Part shown: in pieces, positions 1 through 6,936 of the stretch | Numbering within the stretch: the first letter of the stretch is position 1 | How the letters are laid out: every line of letters starts with the position of its first letter | NCBI GenBank assembly: GCA_028287035.1 | Contig: JAQBQL010000175.1 | Span: 1 to 13,499 of the forward strand | DNA length: 13,499 nt | Source: Labilithrix sp. | GTDB taxonomy: Bacteria; Myxococcota; Polyangia; Polyangiales; Polyangiaceae | Direction of reading: 5' to 3' | The notes under the pieces: model-generated | What the model saw: the letters and a program-made list of their open reading frames with translations, nothing else | Databases searched by the model: none | Told to the model about the DNA's origin: nothing | Position numbers and translations under genes: made by a program

Positions 1-228
1 TACGTGTTCCTCACGAACGACTCCGGCGTCGGCAACGACCACGCCGAGCCGCACATCCCTTGCTACAGCGTCACGCGACTCGATTCGGCGATGGTCCGGA
101 TGATCGAGAACGAGATGACGGGCCGCCACGTCGAGCCGGAGCCCAACGAGGTCATCCGGTCCGTCGGCAAGCCGAACGCCGAGGGCACGTGCGCGCTCCC
201 GAGCGGCGCCCTCGTCGCCGCGTTCTAG
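1..228 (+). CDS. C-terminal end of an unrecognised protein (5'-truncated by window edge)
   Basis: The frame is open from the first base of the window and ends at TAG 226-228, giving 75 residues of a longer protein. I do not recognise the family. The visible part is mostly polar, has two cysteines (in HIPCYS and EGTCALP) and ends in the hydrophobic tail GALVAAF. There is no membrane segment in the visible part. The GTG at 4 is an internal Val codon, not a convincing start, because there is no upstream sequence to judge it by. The gene converges on the ABC-F gene, and the two stop codons share the tetranucleotide CTAG at 225-228, so there is no room for a terminator between them. That this frame is coding rests on its clean codon use and its stop exactly at the neighbour's end. 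Function unknown. Confidence 0.6.
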   Translation, partial: YVFLTNDSGVGNDHAEPHIPCYSVTRLDSAMVRMIENEMTGRHVEPEPNEVIRSVGKPNAEGTCALPSGALVAAF

Positions 229-2129
229 GAGCTTTTCTTCGCCTCGAGCTCTTCCCAGCGCGCCGTGATGCGCTCGACCTTCGCGCGCGCCTGATCGAGG
301 CGCAGCTGGACGGCGGCCGCGGCCTTCGGATCGGCGCCGGGGGCATACAGCGCGGCGTCGCCGAGCTCGGCCTCCGTCTTCGCGGCCTCCTGCTCGGCCG
401 CGTCGATCTTGTCCATGATCCCGTCGAGCTCTTTCTGCTCGTTCTTCGACAGGCCGGACGGCTTCGCCTTCTCGGCGGGCTTCGGTGCGTCCGGCGCCTT
501 GCTCGTCGCGGCCTTCTTCTTCGCCTCGGCCTCGCGCGCGGTCGCGTACGCCTGGTAGGCGCCGGCGTAGCGGGTCACGTGGCCGCCCGGCTCGAAGGAG
601 AGGATGCCCGTCGTGACGCGATCGAGCAGGTAGCGATCGTGGGTGACGACGAGGAGCGAGCCCTCGTACGAGGAGAGGAACTCCTCGAGCGCGGAGAGCG
701 TGTCGGTGTCGAGATCGTTCGACGGCTCGTCGAGGAGCAGCAGGTTGGCGGCGGTGGCGAGGAGCCGCGCCAGGGCGAGGCGCGCGCGCTCGCCCCCGGA
801 GAGCGCCGCCACCTTCTTCTTCTGCATGTTGCTGTCGAAGGCGAACCGCTCGAGGTACGAGCGCGGGTCGATGCGTTCCTTGTCGACCGACGGCACGGCC
901 GCGGCGACGGTGTCGAACACCGTGGTGTCGAGGTCGAGCGCCGCGCGCTGCTGATCGAGGTACGCGAGGCGCACCCGCCGCCCGAGGACCATCTCGCCGC
1001 TCGCGAACGCGGTCTCGCCGAGGATCGCGCGCAGGAGCGTCGTCTTGCCGGCGCCGTTCGGCCCGAGGATGCCGAGGCGATCGCCCATCGTCATGGCGAG
1101 GTCGAAGTTCTCGAGCAGGAGCCGCTCGCCGCCCGGCACCGCCAGCGAGACCTTCTTCAGGTCGAGGACGGCGCGCCCGGCATCGGTCACCTGCGCCGAC
1201 AGCTCGACCTGCATCTCCTCGCGGGGGCGCTCGATGTCCCTGGCCGCCTCGGCACGCTGGATGCGTCCCTTCTGCTTCGTCGAGCGCGCCTTCGGCTGAC
1301 GGGCGAGCCACTCGAGCTCGGTGCGGAGAAAATTCTGGCGGTTCCGCTCGGTGCGGTTCTGCAGCGCCATGCGCTCGGCCTTGGCCGCGAGGAAATCGGC
1401 GTAGCCGCCTTCGTAGGAGTGAACGTTGCCGGTCTCGACCTCGAGCGTCCGATCGGCGACGCGGTCGAGCAGCCAGCGATCGTGCGTGACGAGCAGCACG
1501 GTCCCGCGGAACGACTCGACGAGGTACCGCTCGAGCCAGTCGATCGTGTCGGCGTCGAGATGGTTGGTCGGCTCGTCGAGCAGCATCACGTCGGGGGCGC
1601 TCACGAGGACGCGCGCCAGCGCCACGCGTCGCCGCTGACCGCCAGAGAGCGAGCCGGTGGGCCGGTCGATCGCGTCCATGATGCCGAGGTGCGCGACCAC
1701 GCGGTCGACCTCGTGCGAGCGCTCCCAGCCGCCGAGGCGCTCGACCTCGCCCGACGCCTCGAGCTGCTCGGCGAGCAGCGCCTCCGAGGCGTGCCCTTCG
1801 CTGCCGATGCGCGCTGTGATCTGCTCGTGACGCCGGCGGGCGGCCACCCAGGCGGCGAGCCCCTCCTCCACGGACTCGCGGACGGTCGCGTCGGGGTCGA
1901 GCGTCGGCTCCTGCGCGAGGTAGGCGACGCGCGCGCCGCGCCGGACCGCGATGCTGCCGGTGTCGGGCGTCTCCACCCCGGCGAGGATCTTCGCGAGCGT
2001 GCTCTTGCCCGTGCCGTTCCGACCGACGACCCCGATGCGCTCGCCGTCGGTGAGGGTGAGCGACACGTGCGAGAGGAGCTGCCGGTCGCCGTACGCCTTG
2101 GACACATCGAGGGCGGCGAGAACGCTCAT
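225..2129 (-). CDS. uup: ABC-F family ATPase, Uup-like
   Basis: A cytoplasmic duplicated ABC ATPase of 634 residues with no membrane segments. ABC-F proteins act on the ribosome rather than in transport, and the Uup branch is linked to ribosome and DNA-structure quality control. ATPase domain 1 has Walker A GRNGTGKST (36-44), signature LSGGQ (161-165) and Walker B LLDEPTNHLD with catalytic Glu186. Domain 2 has Walker A GPNGAGKTT (356-364), LSGGE (443-447), LLDEPSNDLD with Glu468, and switch His497. Between them (about 240-320) is the basic interdomain linker with the ELEWLARQPKARSTKQKGRI motif typical of the family. A Lys/Ala/Glu-rich coiled-coil tail (about 531-634) is the Uup hallmark. I chose the ATG at 2127-2129 because an AGGGTG lies 9 nt upstream. 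A GTG 12 nt further up at 2141 has no such site. The gene converges with the fragment on its left and diverges from the lipoprotein gene on its right. Family assignment is firm; Uup over other ABC-F branches is likely. Confidence 0.93.
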   Translation of the reverse strand: MSVLAALDVSKAYGDRQLLSHVSLTLTDGERIGVVGRNGTGKSTLAKILAGVETPDTGSIAVRRGARVAYLAQEPTLDPDATVRESVEEGLAAWVAARRRHEQITARIGSEGHASEALLAEQLEASGEVERLGGWERSHEVDRVVAHLGIMDAIDRPTGSLSGGQRRRVALARVLVSAPDVMLLDEPTNHLDADTIDWLERYLVESFRGTVLLVTHDRWLLDRVADRTLEVETGNVHSYEGGYADFLAAKAERMALQNRTERNRQNFLRTELEWLARQPKARSTKQKGRIQRAEAARDIERPREEMQVELSAQVTDAGRAVLDLKKVSLAVPGGERLLLENFDLAMTMGDRLGILGPNGAGKTTLLRAILGETAFASGEMVLGRRVRLAYLDQQRAALDLDTTVFDTVAAAVPSVDKERIDPRSYLERFAFDSNMQKKKVAALSGGERARLALARLLATAANLLLLDEPSNDLDTDTLSALEEFLSSYEGSLLVVTHDRYLLDRVTTGILSFEPGGHVTRYAGAYQAYATAREAEAKKKAATSKAPDAPKPAEKAKPSGLSKNEQKELDGIMDKIDAAEQEAAKTEAELGDAALYAPGADPKAAAAVQLRLDQARAKVERITARWEELEAKKSS

Positions 2130-2207
2130 GAGGCGGCGCACCCTAGCGCGAGACCCTGCGGAACTGAAGGGCTGGACACCCCGGGCGACTTGGCCGACGC
2201 TGCGCGA
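2130..2207. promoter_or_regulatory. Divergent intergenic region between the ABC-F and lipoprotein genes
   Basis: These 78 bp must carry the promoters or leaders of both divergent genes unless the promoters lie within the coding sequences. On the minus strand an AGGGTG serves as the probable ribosome-binding site of the ABC-F gene. On the plus strand I see no Shine-Dalgarno sequence before the ATG at 2208 and no convincing -35/-10 pair. The role is inferred from gene orientation alone. Confidence 0.35.
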
Positions 2208-2840
2208 ATGCTCGCACGCACGGTCCGTCTTCGTCTCGCTCTCGCCGCCCTCCTGCCGGTCACGGTCGCGGTCCCCGTCGCCGCGCTCACCGCCTGTGGC
2301 AGCGGCTCGGCGAACGCCTCGGCGACGACGATGCCTTCCACCGACCCGAACGCGTACCCGGCGGGCGGCACGATGACGCCCACCGCCACCGCTGCGCCGA
2401 CCACCGCAGGCACGCTCACCGGCACCGGCCCGGCGACGCCGATCGCGCCGATGGCAGCCGCGGTGGTGCAGCCGGTGCTCGTCAACATGGGCCAGACCGA
2501 GGCGCAGGGTGGCCAGCCCGACGGCGTGCCGTTCGCCGGGCAGTTCGCGGCTGGCCAGACCCTCGAGCAGACGATCCCGATCAAGGGAAACGGCTGCTAC
2601 ACGATCCTCGGCGCGAGCGTTGGCATCCAGCAGCTCGACATCCAGCTCGTCGTGCAGCCGACGCCGCTGATGCAGCCGATCGTGGTGGCGCAGAGCACGA
2701 CCACGGGCCCCAACGCGACGCTCGGCGGCGCGGCGACCGGCTGCTGGCGCAACCCGACCCCGCTCGCGGGCCAGGGCAAGGTGATCCTCCGCGCGACCTC
2801 CGGGCAGGGCCTCGCGGCCGCGCAGGTGTTCTCGAAGTAG
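2208..2840 (+). CDS. Small secreted lipoprotein, unknown function
   Basis: A protein of 210 residues. A basic N-terminus and a hydrophobic stretch (8-26) are followed by the lipobox L27-T-A-C30, so signal peptidase II processing and lipid anchoring at Cys30 are expected. Residues 31-80 are a low-complexity Thr/Ala/Pro/Gly spacer. A compact C-terminal domain (about 85-210) starts with VVQPVLVNMG and contains GNGCYTILGASVG. Its only two cysteines, Cys130 and Cys179, could form one disulfide. The ATG at 2208-2210 places the signal peptide at the N-terminus; the same frame runs open far upstream but only antisense to the ABC-F gene. No clear Shine-Dalgarno precedes it, so initiation may be weak or leaderless. 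It ends 6 bp before the stop of the convergent gene at 2847. The domain recalls small lipoproteins I associate with Myxococcota, but I can assign no role. Confidence 0.85.
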   Translation: MLARTVRLRLALAALLPVTVAVPVAALTACGSGSANASATTMPSTDPNAYPAGGTMTPTATAAPTTAGTLTGTGPATPIAPMAAAVVQPVLVNMGQTEAQGGQPDGVPFAGQFAAGQTLEQTIPIKGNGCYTILGASVGIQQLDIQLVVQPTPLMQPIVVAQSTTTGPNATLGGAATGCWRNPTPLAGQGKVILRATSGQGLAAAQVFSK

Positions 2841-2846
2841 GTCGGG

Positions 2847-3443
2847 TCAGGCGGCGGGCTTGTCGGCGACGCGCGCGGGTGCGTTGTACTGCTCGTCGAT
2901 GGCGCGCAGGAGCTCGGCGCCGAGGGTGCGCGCCGCGTCGAGCCGTGCGTCGCTCCGTTCGCCGCCCGGCCAGTCGACGACCACGCGGCCGCGTCGATAG
3001 GCGAGGCTCACGCGGTCACGCTGCCGGAGCGAGAGGAGCGCGCGGTGCACGCGTTCGTCGACGAGGCGCGCGCCGAAGGCCCGGGGATGCTCACGCTGCC
3101 GGATCTCGCCGGACCCCGGGCCAAAGGCCGCCCACACCAGCGTGCCGAGCAGGGGCGAGCGCGGCCGGACCACGAGGCGCGTGTGCACCTTCGACTCGCG
3201 ACCGACCACGACGAGGAGGAGCTCGGCGCGACCGATCTTCCACCGCAACGTGGGCGCGGTGCGGTTCGGCCACTCGCCGCCGGGGGGCTCGAAGGTGATG
3301 CCGCGCGCGCGCGCATACGACGCCCACACGCCGGCGAGCTCCTCGTGGTCCCGCGCGTTGACGATCCAGTAGGCGATGAAGCCCACGATCACGACGGGCG
3401 TGAGGAGGATGAAAGAGACCGCCGCGAGGAGGTCGTAGCCCAC
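2847..3443 (-). CDS. Small membrane-anchored protein, unknown function
   Basis: A protein of 198 residues from GTG 3441-3443. Residues 4-27 form one strongly hydrophobic helix, after which a polar domain begins with NARDHEELAGVWASYARARGITFEPPGGEWP. The rest alternates short beta-prone stretches with many Arg residues. A second weakly hydrophobic run, SPLLGTLVWAAFGPG, is probably not a transmembrane helix. I do not recognise the family. The start is uncertain. No ATG is in frame near the helix, the ATG at 3452-3454 is in another frame, and a TTG at 3477-3479 is a possible alternative that would nearly abut the upstream gene. The gene is 41 bp downstream of the amidohydrolase on the same strand, so it is probably the last gene of that operon, acting as a membrane accessory protein or merely co-transcribed. 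It converges with the lipoprotein gene across only 6 bp. Confidence 0.75.
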   Translation of the reverse strand: MGYDLLAAVSFILLTPVVIVGFIAYWIVNARDHEELAGVWASYARARGITFEPPGGEWPNRTAPTLRWKIGRAELLLVVVGRESKVHTRLVVRPRSPLLGTLVWAAFGPGSGEIRQREHPRAFGARLVDERVHRALLSLRQRDRVSLAYRRGRVVVDWPGGERSDARLDAARTLGAELLRAIDEQYNAPARVADKPAA

Positions 3444-3484
3444 CCTGTTTCCATAGGGCGCGCCACGCCGGCGGTCCAAGCCTT

Positions 3485-4504
3485 TCAGTCGAGCTGGAGC
3501 AGCCGCGAGGCGTTGTCCCAGAGGAGGCGGCGCCGCACCTCGGGCCGGCCCTCGGTCGCGATCAGGATCTTCGAGAGGCTGATCGCCGGGTGATAGAAGG
3601 GCCAGTCCGACCCGTGCATGACGCGCGTGACGTCCGCCTCGTTCACCATGCGCGTCACGTTCCGCAGCGACTGCGACGACGTCTCGAGCCACACGTTCGG
3701 GTACTTGAGGTGCAGCGCGAGCGCCTCGTCGAACTGGAGCGCCCCGGCGTGGCCGAGCACGAACGTGGTCCGCGGGTTGTCGCGGATCGGGCCCTCGTAG
3801 AACTTCACCTGGTTCAGGTACTGGCCGAGCTTGGGCTCGATGCCCGCGGGACCGCAGTGCCAGAACACGGTCATCCCGAGCTCGCCGCACATGCGGTAGA
3901 GGGCCATCGCGCGCTGGTTGTCGGGTCGCACGAGCTGCACCGAAGGGTGCATCTTGATGCCGCGCGCGCCCTGCTTGTGCTGGTCCTGGAGCTTCACATC
4001 GGGCTTCTTCGCGTAGGGGTGCACCGACCCGTACGAGCGCAGCTTGCCCGACGTGCTCGCGGCCGCTCCGAGCGCGGTCTCCGCGTTGTGCGAGAGGAAC
4101 GGGAAATCGATGGGCAGGAGGTTCGCGGCGCGGATGCCGGTCTCGTCCATCTCGCGCGTGAGGTTCGGGATGGTGTGCGTCGCCCGCATTCCGCGCGGCC
4201 CGAGGCTGCCCAGCGTGAGGTCCTTCGTGAGCGCCTTCACGATCTCGGGCGACATGTTGCGGTTCACGTACACGTCGAGGTCGATCGCGCAGCACGAGGG
4301 CAGGTAGTGCTCGGTCTCGGGGTGCAGCTTGTGGAGGTCGACGCTGATCGGCCGCACGTAGGCGAGCGCGAGGTGCGTGTGCACGTCCGCGATCGGGCCG
4401 ACGCTCGGGTCGCTCATCACGAGGCGGCCCTCCTCGGAGAGCGAGAACCATGGGAGCCGCGTCAGATCGAGCAGCGAGGAGAAGCGGGAGGGGTGAAGCG
4501 TCAC
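3485..4504 (-). CDS. Amidohydrolase (amidohydrolase 2 / metal-dependent TIM-barrel hydrolase)
   Basis: A cytoplasmic enzyme of 339 residues. It carries the metal-site pattern of the amidohydrolase 2 family (PF04909, the ACMSD-like branch): DVHTHL with His42 and His44, a GIKMHPS strand (Lys184, His186), VFWHCGPAG (His216), LGHAG (His252) and HGSDWPF with Asp300. Members hydrolyse or decarboxylate small acids, usually using one divalent metal; the substrate here cannot be read from the sequence. I chose GTG 4502-4504 because it overlaps the upstream TGA as GTGA and has AAGGA 6 nt before it, inside the upstream gene. An internal ATG at 4415-4417 (Met30) is possible, but would lose residues that look like coding sequence. 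The tight coupling to the PLP lyase implies stoichiometric expression and a shared pathway. No signal peptide is present. Family confident, reaction unknown. Confidence 0.92.
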   Translation of the reverse strand: MTLHPSRFSSLLDLTRLPWFSLSEEGRLVMSDPSVGPIADVHTHLALAYVRPISVDLHKLHPETEHYLPSCCAIDLDVYVNRNMSPEIVKALTKDLTLGSLGPRGMRATHTIPNLTREMDETGIRAANLLPIDFPFLSHNAETALGAAASTSGKLRSYGSVHPYAKKPDVKLQDQHKQGARGIKMHPSVQLVRPDNQRAMALYRMCGELGMTVFWHCGPAGIEPKLGQYLNQVKFYEGPIRDNPRTTFVLGHAGALQFDEALALHLKYPNVWLETSSQSLRNVTRMVNEADVTRVMHGSDWPFYHPAISLSKILIATEGRPEVRRRLLWDNASRLLQLD

Positions 4505-5904
4505 GATGCGTCCTTCTGCGGCGGCGTCTTCCGCGCGATCGCCTCGTCGACGGCCGCATCGGCCATCGTCTCGAGGCCGTCCATGAAGTCGAGCAGCGCC
4601 TCGCGCACCATCACGCGGTCGGGGATCTGGCCCAGCATCCCGTACATCGCGGCCGCGCCCTCGGCGACCTTGCCGCTGTCGGCGAGGTCCTTGGCGCACG
4701 CGCGGAGGTCGGCGACGAGCTCGCCCGAGATCGCGTCGTGCGCGGGGCTCAGCGTGAGGTGGAGGCTCGGCGGCGTCTGCTGGCGGTCGACGCGCCAGCC
4801 GCGCTCCTGGAGGAGGTCGCCGAGCACGTAGAGGTCGAGGCCGGTGCCGTTCGGGCCAGGCACCGCCGCGGGATCCGCGCCGATCGCGATGCAGGTCATC
4901 GCGGGCTTGCCGAGGATGCGGAGCCCCGGCGTCTCGGCGACGCCGCGCATGACCGCTCCCGTCGCGTCGAGCGCCCGCCGCGTGAGGTCCAGGTAACCTT
5001 CCTCGCCGAGGTACGTCATGACCGCCCAGGCCGCGGCGATCGCGCCGCCGGGACGCGTTCCGAGGACGCTCGGAGAGCCGAAGAGACCGCCCGGCCAGTC
5101 GGCGTGGACGAAGTGCTGGTAGCGCCGGAGCGCGCGCGTCCGGTAGAGGATCGTGGACGCGCCCTTCGCGGCGTACGCGTACTTGTGGAGGTCGGCCGAG
5201 ATCGAGGTGACGCCGCGCACGCGGAAGTCCCACGGCGGGACCTCGTGACCGAGCTTCTCGACCCACGGCAGCATGAAGCCGCCGATGCACGCATCGACGT
5301 GACACAGGATCCCGCGGCTCTCGGCGAGCGCCGCCAGGTCCGCGATGGGGTCGATGACGCCGTGCGGATACTGCGGTGCCGATCCGACGACGAGGATCGT
5401 GCGATCGGTGACGAGACGCTTCGCGGCGTCCACGTCGGCCGTGAAGTCGGCCTTCACGGGGACGAGCACCGGCTTCACGCCCGTGAGGTGCGCCGCCTTG
5501 GCGAGCGCCGGATGCGCGGTGATGGGCAGGAGCATCTCGGGCTCCTTCACGTCGGGCCGCTCGGCGCGCGCCCAGTCACGGGCCGTCTTCACCGCGAGCA
5601 GCAGGCTCTCGGACCCGCCGCTCGACATCGACCCGGCGGCGCCGTCCGGCGCGTGGAGGAGGTCCTGCACCATCCCGAGCACCTCGTTCTCCAGCTTGCG
5701 CAGGCTGGGGAACGTCATCGGGTTCAGCGCGTTCTCCGAGAAGAAGCGAAGGTACGCGTCCTTCGCGACCTCGAGCACGTCGGGCCGCGTGCCGTAGACG
5801 AGGCTGAAGAGGCGCGCGCCTGCCGCGTCGCCGTCGGCGCTCCGGTAGTCCTCCATGCGCTGGGCGACATCGGCCTTGGGCGTGCCCTTCTGCGGGATCT
5901 TCAT
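4501..5904 (-). CDS. PLP-dependent lyase/decarboxylase of the sphingosine-1-phosphate lyase family
   Basis: A soluble fold-type I PLP enzyme of 467 residues. Known members of the sphingosine-1-phosphate lyase family cleave a phosphorylated sphingoid base to a fatty aldehyde and phosphoethanolamine. Family marks, judged from memory of eukaryotic and bacterial members, are NPMTFPSLRKLENEV (61-75), the phosphate-loop SGGSES (95-100), APQYPHGVIDP (176-186), HVDACIGGF with PLP-ring Asp204, and VTSISADLHKYAYAAKGAS with Schiff-base Lys241. Others are WPGGLFGSP, GTRPGG and the late AMYGMLGQIPDR. The N-terminal membrane anchor of eukaryotic enzymes is absent. Near the N-terminus it reads LFSLVYGTRP, where eukaryotic enzymes have a substrate-contacting Tyr loop, so the substrate may differ. 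The start ATG 5902-5904 has AAGGAG 5 nt upstream (5910-5915). It is first in an operon with the amidohydrolase (4-bp GTGA overlap). A generic group II amino-acid decarboxylase is the main alternative. Confidence 0.92.
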   Translation of the reverse strand: MKIPQKGTPKADVAQRMEDYRSADGDAAGARLFSLVYGTRPDVLEVAKDAYLRFFSENALNPMTFPSLRKLENEVLGMVQDLLHAPDGAAGSMSSGGSESLLLAVKTARDWARAERPDVKEPEMLLPITAHPALAKAAHLTGVKPVLVPVKADFTADVDAAKRLVTDRTILVVGSAPQYPHGVIDPIADLAALAESRGILCHVDACIGGFMLPWVEKLGHEVPPWDFRVRGVTSISADLHKYAYAAKGASTILYRTRALRRYQHFVHADWPGGLFGSPSVLGTRPGGAIAAAWAVMTYLGEEGYLDLTRRALDATGAVMRGVAETPGLRILGKPAMTCIAIGADPAAVPGPNGTGLDLYVLGDLLQERGWRVDRQQTPPSLHLTLSPAHDAISGELVADLRACAKDLADSGKVAEGAAAMYGMLGQIPDRVMVREALLDFMDGLETMADAAVDEAIARKTPPQKDAS

Positions 5905-5954
5905 GACTGCTCCTTGCTCTCCGGGGCGGCGTAGCGACTAGAGTGCCGACGAAC
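5905..5954. promoter_or_regulatory. Divergent intergenic region, lyase operon versus permease
   Basis: Only 50 bp separate two divergent starts. It holds the lyase gene's strong AAGGAG on the minus strand. Toward the permease it holds the GC-poorer stretch TAGCGACTAGAGTG, which could contain a -10 element but has no clear -35 partner. Overlapping promoters are implied by the spacing. No operator-like palindrome is visible. Confidence 0.3.
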
Positions 5955-6905
5955 ATGAGCGACGGTGACGTGAAGGCCGCCGGGCACCGCAAGGTCGCCG
6001 TGCTCCAGGTCATCGCCGCGGCGGTGCTGTGGAGCACCGGCGGGGTAGGGGTGAAGGTCGCCGACGCCGAGCCCATGGTGATCGCGGGCCTGCGCAGCGC
6101 CTTCGCGCTCGCGTTCATGGGCGTCGTGCTCGCGTTCACGCTGCTGCGGAGCCGCGAGGGATCCGGCGTCATCGCGAAGCTGCTCCGCCGGCCGCTCGTG
6201 TGGGGCGCGGCGCTCGCCTACGCGGTGATGGTCGTGTGCTTCGTGCTGGCCGCGAAGCGCACCACGGCGGCCAACGCCATCTTCCTCCAGTACACCGCGA
6301 ACGTGTACGTGGCCCTGCTCGGCGGGCCGCTGCTGGGCGAGCGGATGAACAAGGCCGATGGCCTCGCGGTCGTCCTGTGCCTCGCGGGCATGGCGCTCAC
6401 GTTCGGCGGCGAGCTCGGCGGCGGACGTACCGCCGGCAACGTGCTCGCCATCGTGTCGAGCTTCGGCTTCGCGGGCCTGCCCATCCTGCTTCGCCTCGAC
6501 CAGCGGCGCCTGCTCGCCGAGGACGCCCTCTCCGGCGCCCGCACCGCGACGCATGCACCGATGGTGGCGATGGCGCTCGGCAATGCGCTCGCGGTGCTCG
6601 GCGCGCTTCCGGCGCTCGTCATGCATCCGATCGAAGGTCCCGCCGCCGGCACCACGTGGCTCGTGATCGCGGCGCTCGGCGCCTTCCAGATCGGGCTGCC
6701 CTACGTGCTCTACGCGAGCGCGGTCCGGCACCTGCGCGCGCTCGAGAGCTCGCTGCTCGCGACCGTCGAGCCCGTGCTCTCGCCGGTGTGGGTGGTGCTC
6801 GCGACGACCGAGGTGCCGAGCGGTCTCGCCCTCGCCGGCGGCGGCATGATCGTGCTCGCGGTGGTGACACAGGGCGTCGCCGCCCCGCGTGGCGCAGCGG
6901 CGTGA
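5955..6905 (+). CDS. EamA/DMT-superfamily permease
   Basis: An inner-membrane protein of 316 residues made of two tandem EamA repeats, about 15-145 and 155-305, together giving about ten transmembrane helices. The first helix contains VIAAAVLWSTGGVGVK, the usual opening of the family. Each repeat ends with helices of the type ATVEPVLSPVWVVLA, and GGMIVLAVVT is near the C-terminus. Drug/metabolite transporters export or import small metabolites and amino acids; the substrate is not predictable. I chose ATG 5955-5957 (MSDGDVKAAG) over the in-frame GTG at 5943 because it leaves a normal short cytoplasmic lead. Neither has a strong Shine-Dalgarno sequence. The gene diverges from the lyase operon and converges with the lipoprotein gene at 6937 across 31 bp. 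A role in moving a product of the lyase operon is possible but only inferred from adjacency. Confidence 0.92.
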   Translation: MSDGDVKAAGHRKVAVLQVIAAAVLWSTGGVGVKVADAEPMVIAGLRSAFALAFMGVVLAFTLLRSREGSGVIAKLLRRPLVWGAALAYAVMVVCFVLAAKRTTAANAIFLQYTANVYVALLGGPLLGERMNKADGLAVVLCLAGMALTFGGELGGGRTAGNVLAIVSSFGFAGLPILLRLDQRRLLAEDALSGARTATHAPMVAMALGNALAVLGALPALVMHPIEGPAAGTTWLVIAALGAFQIGLPYVLYASAVRHLRALESSLLATVEPVLSPVWVVLATTEVPSGLALAGGGMIVLAVVTQGVAAPRGAAA

Positions 6906-6907
6906 AA

Positions 6908-6917
6908 GGCCCGGGCC
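6908..6917. other. 10-bp perfect palindrome after the permease stop
   Basis: GGCCCGGGCC lies 2 bp after the TGA of the permease gene in the 31-bp gap between two convergent genes. It has no loop and no following T-run, so it is not a standard intrinsic terminator. It is the only symmetric element in that gap. In DNA of this composition it may be chance. Confidence 0.25.
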
Positions 6918-6936
6918 GCGCCCTTCTCCTCGGCGT

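Noticed and set aside
225..2141. ABC-F gene read as an antibiotic-resistance (ribosome protection) determinant
   Set aside because: The C-terminal coiled coil and linker fit the housekeeping Uup branch, and no resistance-type long interdomain loop or regulatory leader peptide is visible.
60..2840. An uninterrupted plus-strand frame of over 900 codons ending with the lipoprotein gene
   Set aside because: Up to about 2200 it lies antisense to the clear ABC-F ATPase and is extremely Arg/Leu/Glu-rich without any motif. It is a GC-driven shadow; only the part from 2208 has a signal peptide and normal composition.
4450..5934. Long plus-strand frame of 494 codons
   Set aside because: It is antisense to the well-supported PLP lyase and has shadow composition.
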